IMG/VR virus record: IMGVR_UViG_3300043470_000498
Location: 1 to 45,207 of that record
Direction: 5' to 3' (one strand)
From: a virus
DNA length: 45,207 nucleotides
A model generated the notes under the pieces. The model had not been told where the DNA came from. It did not search any database and saw only the letters and a program-made list of their open reading frames with translations. The position numbers and the translations under genes were made by a program. This document shows, piece after piece, positions 33,857 to 41,004 of the stretch. Each line of letters starts with the position of its first letter. Position 1 is the stretch's first letter.

Positions 33857-34942
33857 TCAGTCGTCGGTGCCGCCGCCCAGCAGCTCGTCCAGACCGCCCA
33901 GCAGGTCATCCATGCTGGAGCTTGCAGCCGCGGGGGCAGGTGCCGGCGCAGCCTCGGCCTTCGGCTTGGCCTTCGGCTTGGGGGCAGGTGCCGGAGCGGG
34001 CGTCGGTGCCGGAGCAGCCAGTGCTTCGTCCAGCTCGTCCAGGTCAATCGCCTTGGCCGCCGGCTTGGGGGTCGGCTTCGGTGCCGGTGTAGCGGCCTTG
34101 CCGATAGCGTCCTTGGCGGCCTTGGCTGCCAGCGCAGCGTCCAGGTCAGCCTCGTTCGCGTCCTGTGCAGCGGTGTCCGGGTGCTCATCAGCGGCCTTGC
34201 CGGCGCCCAGGCCCACGATCGCCTTGATGTCGTCGGTCTCGTACATCGCGGACAGCTTGCCGTAGGTGTGGTCGTCGACCAGGCCCACCAGCTTGAACGT
34301 CAGCTTGGGGCTCGGGGCTTCCTTGTCGAAGCCGACCTTCAGTGCCAGCGCGTTGTAGGGGATGCCGCGAGCCTCTGCCGCCTTGACGACGTCGCCGAAG
34401 TTACCACGGCTGCCGGCGGGGACGCGCAGCAGGTACGCCTCGGGCTCATCGCTCTTGGCTGCCTGGTCGGGGTCGATGACCGCCAGGCGGGTGTTCACCG
34501 TGCAGGCCGTGCCCTTGCCGCCCTGGCCGTCAGCGCTGACCTTGGAGCCCCACACAGCGTGCGGGCAGAGCTGGCACTTCTTGGCCTGCGGGTTGCGCGA
34601 GTCCGCGTTCGGGGCGATGCCGTCGTTCGACGAGCAGTCCGGCTTGGCGGCTGCGCCATCCTCACCCTCGACGTAGCTCTTGGCATAGAAGACGCGGCTC
34701 TTGGTGTTAGCGCGCACCACGGTGAGGGTGATGGACTGCAGGACTTCGTCCGGGTCTTCCGGGCGGGTCAACACCTTGCGCTCGCCGTCCTTCACCAGCG
34801 TGAACACCTTGCCCTTGATGGACAGGACGGGGAAGCCGGCCGCGTTGGACAGGACTTCCTTGTTGATTGCCGACAGCACATCACGGCGCTGCAGGTACGC
34901 GGGCAGATTGGCGCCGGGGGTCAGGGGGACGATTGCGGTCAT
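33857..34942 (-). CDS. Putative ssDNA-binding protein with acidic tail (361 aa)
   Basis: Residues 1-230 form the core, with a Cys cluster (KPDCSSNDG near 103, KKCQLC near 123, GTACTV near 147) that may bind zinc. Residues 275-340 are a long Pro/Ala/Lys linker, and the protein ends in an acidic tail (SMDDLLGGLDELLGGGTDD). A core plus flexible linker and acidic tail is the layout of SSB and T7 gp2.5, whose tails recruit replication partners. The replication operon context agrees. Homology to known SSB folds is not obvious by eye. Start at ATG 34942 with CCGGAG upstream. Confidence 0.55.
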   Translation of the reverse strand: MTAIVPLTPGANLPAYLQRRDVLSAINKEVLSNAAGFPVLSIKGKVFTLVKDGERKVLTRPEDPDEVLQSITLTVVRANTKSRVFYAKSYVEGEDGAAAKPDCSSNDGIAPNADSRNPQAKKCQLCPHAVWGSKVSADGQGGKGTACTVNTRLAVIDPDQAAKSDEPEAYLLRVPAGSRGNFGDVVKAAEARGIPYNALALKVGFDKEAPSPKLTFKLVGLVDDHTYGKLSAMYETDDIKAIVGLGAGKAADEHPDTAAQDANEADLDAALAAKAAKDAIGKAATPAPKPTPKPAAKAIDLDELDEALAAPAPTPAPAPAPKPKAKPKAEAAPAPAPAAASSSMDDLLGGLDELLGGGTDD

Positions 34943-34968
34943 GTTAGTTCTCCGGTGGGTTGGTTAGT

Positions 34969-35349
34969 TTAGGACGAGCGGCGCACGCGCACCACGTTTT
35001 CTTCGCGCCAGTTGACGCCCGGGGGAAGGTCATCGTTCGCCGAGCGGAACTCCACCACGGCAGTCTTGTTCACCTTGCGCTCCAGGAAATGCCAGGCGCC
35101 GTGCTGCTTGATCCACTCCAGCGTCGTGTCCCAGTCTGCCACGGTGGCCGAGGTCTGGGGTGCCAGGTACGCGGTGCCCATCTGGGTGCCAGCCGAGGTC
35201 TGCCCGGTGTTCTTGAAGTGGGCGAGCAGGTAGTTTTCCAGGCGCTCGATGGCGGCATCGACGCCCTCCACCTTGTCCTCGTATTCCTTCTTCAGCTCGG
35301 CCTTGCGGTCGCGGAGCTGGATGTAGCGGTTGATGACTTCGTCAATCAT
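34969..35349 (-). CDS. Coiled-coil phage protein, unknown function (126 aa)
   Basis: ATG 35349 follows AGGAGC and an upstream promoter. The N-terminal 45 residues form a coiled coil (YIQLRDRKAELKKEYEDKVE). The rest is a small mixed domain (LEWIKQHGAWHFLERKVNKT). It is common in podovirus replication operons next to SSB and helicase genes, but no function is established here. It probably forms oligomers through the helix. No nuclease motif is visible. Confidence 0.6.
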   Translation of the reverse strand: MIDEVINRYIQLRDRKAELKKEYEDKVEGVDAAIERLENYLLAHFKNTGQTSAGTQMGTAYLAPQTSATVADWDTTLEWIKQHGAWHFLERKVNKTAVVEFRSANDDLPPGVNWREENVVRVRRSS

Positions 35350-35372
35350 GGAGTGCTCCTGGTTGGGGGTGT

Positions 35373-35402
35373 AGTATATCTAACGTGTTAGCCTTTGAGC
35401 AA
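35373..35402 (-). promoter_or_regulatory. Promoter with operator in spacer, before 35349 gene
   Basis: On the minus strand: TTGCTC (35402-35397), an 18-base spacer and TATACT (35378-35373, 5 of 6 to consensus). The palindrome at 35380-35391 fills most of the spacer. It lies at the end of the helicase gene and would drive the SSB-HTH-primase genes. Confidence 0.65.
35380..35391. promoter_or_regulatory. Operator-like palindrome CTAACGTGTTAG (copy G)
   Basis: Perfect copy. It overlaps the stop codon of the helicase gene (TTA at 35388-35390 on the + strand). Confidence 0.7.
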
Positions 35403-36953
35403 GTCGAGCAGGATGCCCTGCGTTGTCTTCTTGCCCTGGAGTCGGTCATAGACCTGGCGCTCGACCTGGCCGCCTTCGATGTGGACGATGAGGGTCTGCA
35501 GCTTCTGGCCGGGGCGGGGTGTCCGCTCGTTGGCCTGCATGTAGACGCTGTTGTTGTGGGTGGGTCCGTACCAGATGGTCGTGTTGGCAGCCGTCAGGGT
35601 TAGACCGTGGCTCATGGTCCGCGCGTCGGCGATCAAGACGTGGGGGTCTTTCTCGTTCTGGAAGGATCGGAAGATCCGGTCCCGCTCGTTCTTGGAGACG
35701 TCGCCGTAGACCACTGCCGTGGTGTAGTACTGGTTCAGCCACTCGGCCAGGCTGTTGAGCGCTGCCGTGAACGGCACGAACACGATCACCTTGGCCTCGG
35801 CTTCGTCGATGATTTCCTTGACAAGCTCCATGCGGGGGCCGGCTGGGATCACGACTTCGCCGTCGTTGCCGTATGCGACACCGCTGCAAATCTGCAGCAG
35901 CTTGGACAGTTTGACCGCCTCGTTGACCGCGCTGATCGAGCCGCCGTCGTACTCGGTGCGCAACTTCTTCAGCATCTCGTTGAAGGCCCGCTGTTGCTCC
36001 GCGGTGAGCGGCGCGTGGCGGGTGGCGTAGGTGGTCGGTGGCAGGTCGATGCAGTCCTCACGAGAGAACCGGACCGCTGGTTGCATGGCGTCCCGGACAA
36101 TGTCGAGCGCGCCGTCGCGGGGCGCCCACTTGAACTTCGTGACCTGCCGCATGACCGACTCGCGGAACGCGATGTAGGAGCGGCCCACCCGACCCGGGTT
36201 CACGATGCGGACCTGAGCGTAGGAGTCGGTCGGTGCATTCGGGATCGGCGTGCCGGTCAGCCCCCAGCACCACTTCTTCGGCTGCCAGCCACGCTTGGCG
36301 TCACCGTTAACGAGTCGGTTCAGCGCCTTCCAGCGCTCGGTGCTTGTGTTGCGGAACTCGGCCACCTCGTCCGGCACGATCACGTCAAGCCCCTCGCGGG
36401 TCGCCAGCAGCTCCAGGGTGTCGGCTGACTTGATGCCGTCGTGGTTGATGATGTAGACGTCGAAGTCCTGGGCCAGCAGCTTGTGCCGCCGCTCTCGGGT
36501 TCCGTGCAGGACCGCGAACGTCATGTCCGGGAAGTGCCGGTAGATTTCGTCGCCCCAGGCGCGCTCCAGCGTGGACAGCGGGCCGATCACCAGCATGCGC
36601 TTGGCGTGGCCTGACTTGCGGAGGTAGTCGAAGGCCCACAGGACCGAGACCGTCTTGCCACTGCCCATGCCGTTCAGGCAGAACGCCCGAGGGTTGGTCG
36701 TCAGGAACTCAGCGGTGACTCGCTGGTGGGCGTAGGGGGTGTAGAGACCCGGCCAGTCGTAGTAGTACGACATTGGCGCCGGCGCCTCGATCCCCAGGTT
36801 GCGTAGGACGCGGACTTCATCGAGCCGGTGGGGCACGGCGACCAGCGTGGTGCCCTTGTACTCCATCGTCCTTGCGCTCGGGATGACGGCCGTCACCCGC
36901 TCTGGCTCGCGCAGGTTCAGGATGATCTTCTTGTGCTTCTTTGATACCAGCAC
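35388..36953 (-). CDS. SF2 DNA helicase (521 aa)
   Basis: Helicase motifs are clear: Q-like region before LYTPYAHQ, Walker A GMGSGKT (95-101), motif II DEVA (195-198) and motif III GLTGTP (231-236). The C-terminal RecA-like domain has SHGLTLTAANTTIWYG and QANERTPRPGQ, the motif V/VI pattern of SNF2/UvsW-like phage helicases. It probably remodels forks or recombination intermediates during replication. GTG 36953 is the start, with GGAG six bases upstream. The operator at 35380 overlaps its stop. Its promoter region is shared with the integrase repeats. Confidence 0.9.
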   Translation of the reverse strand: MLVSKKHKKIILNLREPERVTAVIPSARTMEYKGTTLVAVPHRLDEVRVLRNLGIEAPAPMSYYYDWPGLYTPYAHQRVTAEFLTTNPRAFCLNGMGSGKTVSVLWAFDYLRKSGHAKRMLVIGPLSTLERAWGDEIYRHFPDMTFAVLHGTRERRHKLLAQDFDVYIINHDGIKSADTLELLATREGLDVIVPDEVAEFRNTSTERWKALNRLVNGDAKRGWQPKKWCWGLTGTPIPNAPTDSYAQVRIVNPGRVGRSYIAFRESVMRQVTKFKWAPRDGALDIVRDAMQPAVRFSREDCIDLPPTTYATRHAPLTAEQQRAFNEMLKKLRTEYDGGSISAVNEAVKLSKLLQICSGVAYGNDGEVVIPAGPRMELVKEIIDEAEAKVIVFVPFTAALNSLAEWLNQYYTTAVVYGDVSKNERDRIFRSFQNEKDPHVLIADARTMSHGLTLTAANTTIWYGPTHNNSVYMQANERTPRPGQKLQTLIVHIEGGQVERQVYDRLQGKKTTQGILLDLLKG

Positions 36954-36966
36954 TGGGATCTCCGAT

Positions 36967-36982
36967 CAGTGATACAGAAGTG
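36967..36982 (+). repeat. 16-bp inverted repeat, left arm (attP-like region)
   Basis: CAGTGATACAGAAGTG is the exact complement of CACTTCTGTATCACTG at 37085-37100. It contains the first GTGATAC unit (36969-36975) and overlaps the second (36980-36986), 11 bases apart. Confidence 0.8.
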
Positions 36983-36988
36983 ATACGG

Positions 36989-37031
36989 CTCCGTAGTTCT
37001 CATAGAAGGATCTCCCCATTGAACTACGGAG
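36989..37031. other. Putative attP core: 11-bp inverted repeat with 21-bp loop
   Basis: CTCCGTAGTTC at 36989-36999 and GAACTACGGAG at 37021-37031 are perfect complements. The element lies between the outer 16-bp inverted repeats, next to the integrase. It is the best candidate for the attachment core, but no attB is available to confirm it. The minus strand reads GTAGTTCAATGG, like a tRNA D-arm. Confidence 0.4.
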
Positions 37032-37084
37032 GGCGGAGGGGTTTTCCTAGCCCTGGGACTCGCCCGCTTTCATAGAGCAGAACT

Positions 37085-37100
37085 CACTTCTGTATCACTG
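37085..37100 (+). repeat. 16-bp inverted repeat, right arm (attP-like region)
   Basis: CACTTCTGTATCACTG, the exact complement of 36967-36982. A related unit, CTCACTTCGGTATCA, follows 21 bases later (37104-37118). Confidence 0.8.
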
Positions 37101-37156
37101 CTACTCACTTCGGTATCATTCCGTCTGCGATACGGACGTGATACAGGGGGTGATAC

Positions 37157-38170
37157 ATGGCAAGCGTGCTCAAGATCGGCGAGAAGTGGCGTGCACTCGT
37201 TCGCCGCAAGGGCTTCAAGCCTCAGTGTAAAACATTCAGCACCAAGGCCGCCGCTGAGACGTGGGCCAGGCGCGTCGAGTCCGGCATGGATCAGGGGTCA
37301 GTTGTTGCCGAGCCGTCGAGGCTCACCGTGGCCCAGGTGCTGGAGGCATACGCCGAGCTGCGCGAGAAGACCCGGCCCATCCTGGACACCTCGAACGAGC
37401 ACTACATGCTGAAGGCACTGAAGGCCGGGCTGGGTGAGTTCGTGGCGGCATCACTGACGGTGGATCAGCTGGTGAGCTACGCCAAGTCGCGCCGCGAGGA
37501 TGGCGCCGGACCCTACACGGTGAACATGGACCTGAGCAAGCTCGGGACCGCCATGCGGTATGGCGCTGCCGCCCTGAGAGTGCAGCTGCCCGACGTGGTG
37601 GCCGCGGCCAGGCCGACGCTGAACTACCTGCGCCTGATAGGCGGCGGGGGCAAGCGGGAGCGCCGGCCCACCGAGGATGAACTGAACGCGGTGCTGGCCT
37701 ACTTCAACGAGCACTTCGGTCCCAGGTTCCGGGACGCGGTGGAGTTCTCTGCGCTGACCGCCATGCGGCGGGGCGAGGTCACTGATCTGAAGTGGGCGGA
37801 CATCACCGACGACACCCGCATGGCTAGCGTATTACGCAAGCACCCCCGGAAGGGCAAGGTGCTGGAGCGCGTGCCGATCTTGGAGCCGGCCTGGGAGGTG
37901 CTGCAGCGGCAGCCGCGCGATGGTGACTTCGTGTTCCCGTTCGGCGGTTCCACGCTGTCGAAGTACTTCACCAGGGCCTGCCGGGACTTGTCGATACCGG
38001 ACCTGCATCTGCATGACTTGCGGCATGAGGGGACCAGCTCCCTGTTCGAGCAGGGGTACGAGATCCAGCAGGTGGCCTTGGTGACGGGGCACAAAGACTG
38101 GCGCAACTTGAAGCGCTACACCAACCTCCGGCCCGAGGACGTTCACAACGTCAAGCCGCCGCGCAAGTAG
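37157..38170 (+). CDS. int: Tyrosine integrase
   Basis: 337 residues with the catalytic set of tyrosine recombinases: Arg in TAMRRGEV (204/205), HDLRH (His286, Arg289), GHKD (His312) and the nucleophile Tyr321 in RYTNL. The N-terminal 100 residues match an arm-binding and SAM-like core-binding region. It would integrate the phage genome at attB and, with an excisionase, excise it. It is the only + strand gene in the early region, and its upstream area is full of GTGATAC repeats. ATG 37157 is preceded by AGGGGG and one iteron. Its C-terminus overlaps the HTH gene by 20 bases. Confidence 0.95.
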   Translation: MASVLKIGEKWRALVRRKGFKPQCKTFSTKAAAETWARRVESGMDQGSVVAEPSRLTVAQVLEAYAELREKTRPILDTSNEHYMLKALKAGLGEFVAASLTVDQLVSYAKSRREDGAGPYTVNMDLSKLGTAMRYGAAALRVQLPDVVAAARPTLNYLRLIGGGGKRERRPTEDELNAVLAYFNEHFGPRFRDAVEFSALTAMRRGEVTDLKWADITDDTRMASVLRKHPRKGKVLERVPILEPAWEVLQRQPRDGDFVFPFGGSTLSKYFTRACRDLSIPDLHLHDLRHEGTSSLFEQGYEIQQVALVTGHKDWRNLKRYTNLRPEDVHNVKPPRK

Positions 38171-38381
38171 CCCGCTCTCGACAGGCGTCCAGGTAGGCCG
38201 CGACGTCACGGTAGTCCGCGTAGCGCTTGCCGTTCTCCAGGTAGGTCGGGATGGGGCAGGTGCCGCCGCTGAACTGGTTGTAGAGGGTTGGCTTGGTGAC
38301 CCCCAGGACTTCGGCGAGCTGCTCTGGCCGCAGGCGCAGGCCGTACTTCTCGAAGACCAGCATCTGGGTTACGAGGCTCAT
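38151..38381 (-). CDS. Excisionase-like HTH protein (76 aa)
   Basis: Start at ATG 38381, overlapping the upstream stop (ATGA). The sequence has an HTH of the MerR/Xis-like type: LAEVLGVTKPTLYNQFSGG, then PIPTYLENGKRYADYRDVAAYLD, the wing-like pattern of HTH_17/AlpA/Xis proteins. Its place next to and convergent with int (20-bp overlap) suggests an excisionase or control factor that sets integration direction. It may bind the GTGATAC repeats. This role is inferred from position and fold. Confidence 0.7.
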   Translation of the reverse strand: MSLVTQMLVFEKYGLRLRPEQLAEVLGVTKPTLYNQFSGGTCPIPTYLENGKRYADYRDVAAYLDACRERATCAAA

Positions 38382-38791
38382 TTGCTCAGCTCGTCCCGCA
38401 GGCGGAAGCCGAGCAGCGGCCACATCTTCTCGACGGCCTTCTCGCGCGCCAGGCGGCGGCCGATGTCCGCATTGAAGTTCTCCGGGCTGGCGCAGGCCGA
38501 CTCGCCGGTGACCGTGAAGCCGTTTTTCAGGACCAGCACGCAGAAGGTTAGCAGCTCCAGCGGAGCGGGCACATCCAGGACTTCGACTACCGATGGCTGG
38601 CCCACCTGGTCGATCGAGTACTTTGCCGCGGCGTAGGCCCCGCAGTGCCCATTGGCCGCCGTGAAGTAGTGCTCGCTAGCGATCTCCGCCTTGATGGCGT
38701 CCGCGGTGACCCGCGGGGCGGTCAGGCCCTTGAGCTGCATTTCGCGCTCGATGCCGGCGTCGCTGTTGTCGGGGGAGGGGGTGCGGATCAT
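38378..38791 (-). CDS. Phage Gp49-like protein (N4 gp49 / Sf6 gp66 family)
   Basis: The C-terminal half carries the family signature VLKNGFTVTGESACASPENF, then IGRRLAREKAVEKMWPLLGF, of the Phage_gp49_66 group. Residues 30-60 (ADAIKAEIASEHYFTAANG) match its N-terminal part. The family is widespread in tailed phages and its role is unknown. It overlaps neighbours on both sides by ATGA. Confidence 0.85.
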   Translation of the reverse strand: MIRTPSPDNSDAGIEREMQLKGLTAPRVTADAIKAEIASEHYFTAANGHCGAYAAAKYSIDQVGQPSVVEVLDVPAPLELLTFCVLVLKNGFTVTGESACASPENFNADIGRRLAREKAVEKMWPLLGFRLRDELSK

Positions 38792-39057
38792 GCTTTGCCT
38801 TTCTGCTTCCCGCCCGGACCGTCCCGGCGGAATGACTCGTTGCGTTCTTTGGGGATGGCGCGCAGGTTGCTGGCTGCGTTGGTGCCGCCCCGGCTGATGG
38901 GCTTCTTGTGGTCGACGTGCGTGTTGGTCGGCAGGTCGCCGTGCTTCTTCTCGTAGGCGTAGCGCGCCTTCTGGCGGTCGCGCCGGGCCTGCTTGCGGTC
39001 CTCGCTCTCGCGGGCAGCCTCTTTTGCGTAATCCCTCTTGTCTTTAGGCGTCGGCAC
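38788..39057 (-). CDS. Small HNH endonuclease (89 aa)
   Basis: GTG 39057 with AAGGAGG upstream. The product is basic, with the HNH signature THVDHKKPISRGGTNAASNL and IPKERNESF at about 47-77. Small HNH nucleases of this type support terminase function or act as homing-like endonucleases. Here it lies in the early operon, not next to terminase. It overlaps the 3' end of the larger HNH gene by 14 bases. Confidence 0.85.
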   Translation of the reverse strand: MPTPKDKRDYAKEAARESEDRKQARRDRQKARYAYEKKHGDLPTNTHVDHKKPISRGGTNAASNLRAIPKERNESFRRDGPGGKQKGKA

Positions 39058-39490
39058 TTCGAGCCTCCTTGAAGCGGTTGGTTGTTTTCGGGGGGCAAGA
39101 GAGCGCCTGATCCAGCGGCACTCCGTTTTTCAGGCGCCACATAAGGGTGTCGTACCGAATGCCATGCTGCTCAGCTAGCTGGGCTATTGGCGTGCCGTCT
39201 GGGGCGCGGAGCGTCTTGCGCTTGTTACGGGAGTTCTGACTGCGCGTAGCCCACCGACAGTTGTCCGGGGAGTACCCCGCATCGTTGTCTACCCGGTCAA
39301 GCTCGGTGCCGTCGGGCCGGACCCCCATGTCGCCGACGAACTTCTCGAACTGGAGCCAGTCGTCGCACACCGTAATGCCCCGGCCCCCGTACCTCAAGTA
39401 CGCTGGGTCGTTCGGGTTCAGGCACCGCGATTTCATGGCCCTCCAGGTTCTGTAAGTGGGCGTACCGTGCATGCGGTGGGTTTTGGTCAC
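39044..39490 (-). CDS. Free-standing HNH homing-type endonuclease with C-terminal HTH (148 aa)
   Basis: GTG 39490 with GGAG eight bases upstream. The motifs YGGRGITVCDDW (34-45), ELDRVDNDAGY (63-73) and NCRWATRSQN (77-86) define a phage HNH-family endonuclease. Residues 100-125 form an HTH (IAQLAEQHGIRYDTLMWRLK). It is a close relative of the nested endonuclease at 42297-42995 but lacks its zinc-ribbon N-terminus. Such genes often spread as selfish elements. It sits between two small genes without breaking an obvious one. Confidence 0.8.
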   Translation of the reverse strand: MTKTHRMHGTPTYRTWRAMKSRCLNPNDPAYLRYGGRGITVCDDWLQFEKFVGDMGVRPDGTELDRVDNDAGYSPDNCRWATRSQNSRNKRKTLRAPDGTPIAQLAEQHGIRYDTLMWRLKNGVPLDQALSCPPKTTNRFKEARSADA

Positions 39491-39681
39491 CGTTGCTTCT
39501 CCTGCGTAAATCGGCACCAGTCGAACAGGTAGTAGTGGGGCAGGCGGCCGTAGCGCACCCACAGGCGCTGGGCTCGGGCCAGCACGTCGTAGGGCACATC
39601 GGAGATGCCGTAAATGCCGAACCGCTCCCCCTTCGCGGAAGCCGCCATAGCCTGCGAGATGTGCGGGTCAGGGGCGCGCAT
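39487..39681 (-). CDS. Hypothetical protein (64 aa)
   Basis: Start at ATG 39681. The stop TGA overlaps the GTG start of the HNH gene. The product is charged with a compact helical pattern (SDVPYDVLARAQRLWVRYGR, then LPHYYLFDWCRFTQ). There is no signal or membrane segment and no recognised family. It overlaps the DksA-like gene at its 5' end, so it is part of the same tight operon. Confidence 0.6.
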   Translation of the reverse strand: MRAPDPHISQAMAASAKGERFGIYGISDVPYDVLARAQRLWVRYGRLPHYYLFDWCRFTQEKQR

Positions 39682-39892
39682 TCTTCCGCTCCCGGGATTC
39701 CTGGCAGTACACGCAGCGGATGCGGCCCAGGGCCAGGCGGCCGGCGGGGATCTCGCCGTCGCAGTCGATGCAGTGCTGTCCGTCGAAGTTAGGGTGGCTC
39801 TCGGCCTGCGCAGCGCGGCTGGCTGCGGCGACGGAGGCGTCACGCTGAGCGGAGTCCAGCCGCTCGGCCATCTCTAGATAGTTCTCATCCAT
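39668..39892 (-). CDS. DksA/TraR-like zinc finger protein (74 aa)
   Basis: The C-terminal part has CIDCDGEIPAGRLALGRIRC with YCQE next, the C4 zinc finger of TraR/DksA proteins. Small phage and plasmid relatives can bind RNA polymerase and alter initiation without ppGpp. ATG 39892 lies inside the nuclease gene above and just downstream of a degenerate operator-like site. The protein is short but typical for TraR-type members. Confidence 0.85.
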   Translation of the reverse strand: MDENYLEMAERLDSAQRDASVAAASRAAQAESHPNFDGQHCIDCDGEIPAGRLALGRIRCVYCQESRERKNARP

Positions 39893-40176
39893 TTGTCGTC
39901 CAGTGAATCTAACAGGCTAACGTCGTCCACCACGAGCGCAGTTCCGCCGGCGGCAGCTATGGCGGCCAGCTGGTCATCTTGCATGGTGGTCGTGTTGCTA
40001 CGCTTGCCGGGGGCCTTCGCCTCGATGGCGAGAAAGCGGCCTGCCCAGCAGCAGATGAAATCGGGAACCCCGGAGGAGCCGAATCCTGTGCCCATCGGCA
40101 TGCAGTACCAGATCCCCCGGGCTCGCAGCCAGGACTTGATCCTGGCCTTGACCTTGCCTTCAGGCGTTTGCGCCAA
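39874..40176 (-). CDS. VRR-NUC domain nuclease (100 aa)
   Basis: The motif GVPDFICCWAGRFLAIEAK (36-54), then TTTMQDDQLAAI and a GG turn, is the PD-(E)xK core of VRR-NUC proteins (Asp39, Glu52, Lys54). These are structure-selective nucleases, possibly acting as resolvases in replication or recombination. Start at TTG 40176, chosen because GGAGG lies six bases upstream and no better start fits. It overlaps genes on both sides. Confidence 0.85.
   Translation of the reverse strand: MAQTPEGKVKARIKSWLRARGIWYCMPMGTGFGSSGVPDFICCWAGRFLAIEAKAPGKRSNTTTMQDDQLAAIAAAGGTALVVDDVSLLDSLDDKWMRTI
39909..39921. promoter_or_regulatory. Degenerate operator-like site CTAACAGGCTAAC (copy L)
   Basis: Two mismatches in the second arm. 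It is located inside the VRR-NUC gene, 17 bases upstream of the DksA-like start codon. Confidence 0.35.
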
Positions 40177-40330
40177 CCGGCACCTCCCGCGGGGCTTTAA
40201 CGGCTGTCAGTCGATCGATCTCCTCAATCGCGGCCCGCAGGCGCTCGACCAGGGCGGTCTCCTCCTGCGTTTGGCCCGTGATCCCCAGGACGTGGTCGAT
40301 CAGTTCTTCGTTGGTCAGGTTTTCTAACAC
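40160..40330 (-). CDS. Small helical hypothetical protein (56 aa)
   Basis: Start chosen at GTG 40330, eight bases after the upstream stop, with GGGAG eleven bases upstream. This GTG lies inside a one-mismatch operator copy (40324-40335), so repressor binding could block initiation. The protein is acidic and helical (TNEELIDHVLGITGQTQEET, then LRAAIEEIDRLTAVK). No family is recognised. Confidence 0.55.
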   Translation of the reverse strand: MLENLTNEELIDHVLGITGQTQEETALVERLRAAIEEIDRLTAVKAPREVPVGANA

Positions 40331-40335
40331 GTTAT
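40324..40335. promoter_or_regulatory. Operator-like site overlapping a start codon (copy I)
   Basis: CTAACACGTTAT on the + strand. The minus strand gives ATAACGTGTTAG with the GTG start codon of the 40160 gene in its centre. Confidence 0.55.
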
Positions 40336-40337
40336 TT

Positions 40338-41003
40338 TTAACTCCCGCAGTGCTCACACAGCCGTTTACCGACTGGACACCAATTCTTACAGAGGCCGGA
40401 CGGACGGGGCGGCCAACTGTCATTTTGTTGAGATGCCTCCATCCTGCGAATGCGGGGGATGAACTCCTGCCAAATTAAGGGGACTTCGTCTTTAACGAAG
40501 GTTCTGGCGGACACTTTGTTGTGCGCAAGCCACACATATCCGGTCTTCACCTCTTGCAAATACGGATTCTGTGCGAATGTCGCCCCGGCAAACAGCTTGA
40601 GCTGGTCCCCGTCCTCCTTGACCTTGCCCGTCTTATAGTCGAGCACGACCGCTTTCTCGGGCTGCAGGATTGTCAAGTCCAACACGCCGCGGAACCACAC
40701 ATCCTTCGCAAAGAACGAAGTCGGTTTGAACGATGCCGTCAGGCCGAATTTCTGCTCCGGCTGCTTCTGGCCGGGCGCCGCGCGCAGCTTGTCGATGATC
40801 GGGGCGTAAGCCACGAACCGGGGTTCCAGCGGCGTGGCGTTCTTGATCGCCAGTTCGAGGGCCTTGTGGACCTCGTTACCCCAGAGCGTGGCCTCGGTCT
40901 GGGGCTCCGTCACTTGCTTCACGATGCGGGTCAGGTAGAAGCGCCGCGGGCACGTCTCGTAGGCGGTGAGGGAGCTGTAGCTCCACGGGACGACACCGGC
41001 CAT
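40338..41003 (-). CDS. PD-(D/E)XK (RecB/Cas4-like) nuclease (221 aa)
   Basis: Motifs: SYSSLTAYETCPRRFYL (8-24), WGNEVHKALE (41-50, His46), FRGVLDLTIL (104-113, Asp109) and VVLDYKTGK (119-127, Asp122, Lys124). Cys18 and the C-terminal Cys cluster (CKNWCPVGKRLCEHC) may bind an iron-sulfur centre, as in Cas4/AddB relatives. It probably trims or processes DNA ends in phage replication or recombination. It starts one base after the previous stop. Confidence 0.85.
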   Translation of the reverse strand: MAGVVPWSYSSLTAYETCPRRFYLTRIVKQVTEPQTEATLWGNEVHKALELAIKNATPLEPRFVAYAPIIDKLRAAPGQKQPEQKFGLTASFKPTSFFAKDVWFRGVLDLTILQPEKAVVLDYKTGKVKEDGDQLKLFAGATFAQNPYLQEVKTGYVWLAHNKVSARTFVKDEVPLIWQEFIPRIRRMEASQQNDSWPPRPSGLCKNWCPVGKRLCEHCGS

Positions 41004-41004
41004 G

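Larger units (their letters stand above)
36969..37156. repeat. Seven GTGATAC iterons before integrase
   Basis: Direct units at 36969, 36980, 37127 (GCGATAC), 37138 and 37150, and inverted units at 37092 and 37113 (GTATCAT). The spacings of 11 or 12 bases put units on one face of the helix. The last unit abuts the integrase ATG. They are likely integrase/Xis arm sites or autoregulatory sites. Confidence 0.75.

Noticed and set aside
36985-37045. Complete tRNA gene at the attP-like region
   Set aside because: Only the D-arm-like segment matches. No T-arm or acceptor pairing can be drawn.
36969-37156. CRISPR-like array
   Set aside because: GTGATAC units are only seven bases, in both orientations, and lack spacers of constant size. 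They fit integrase arm sites better.
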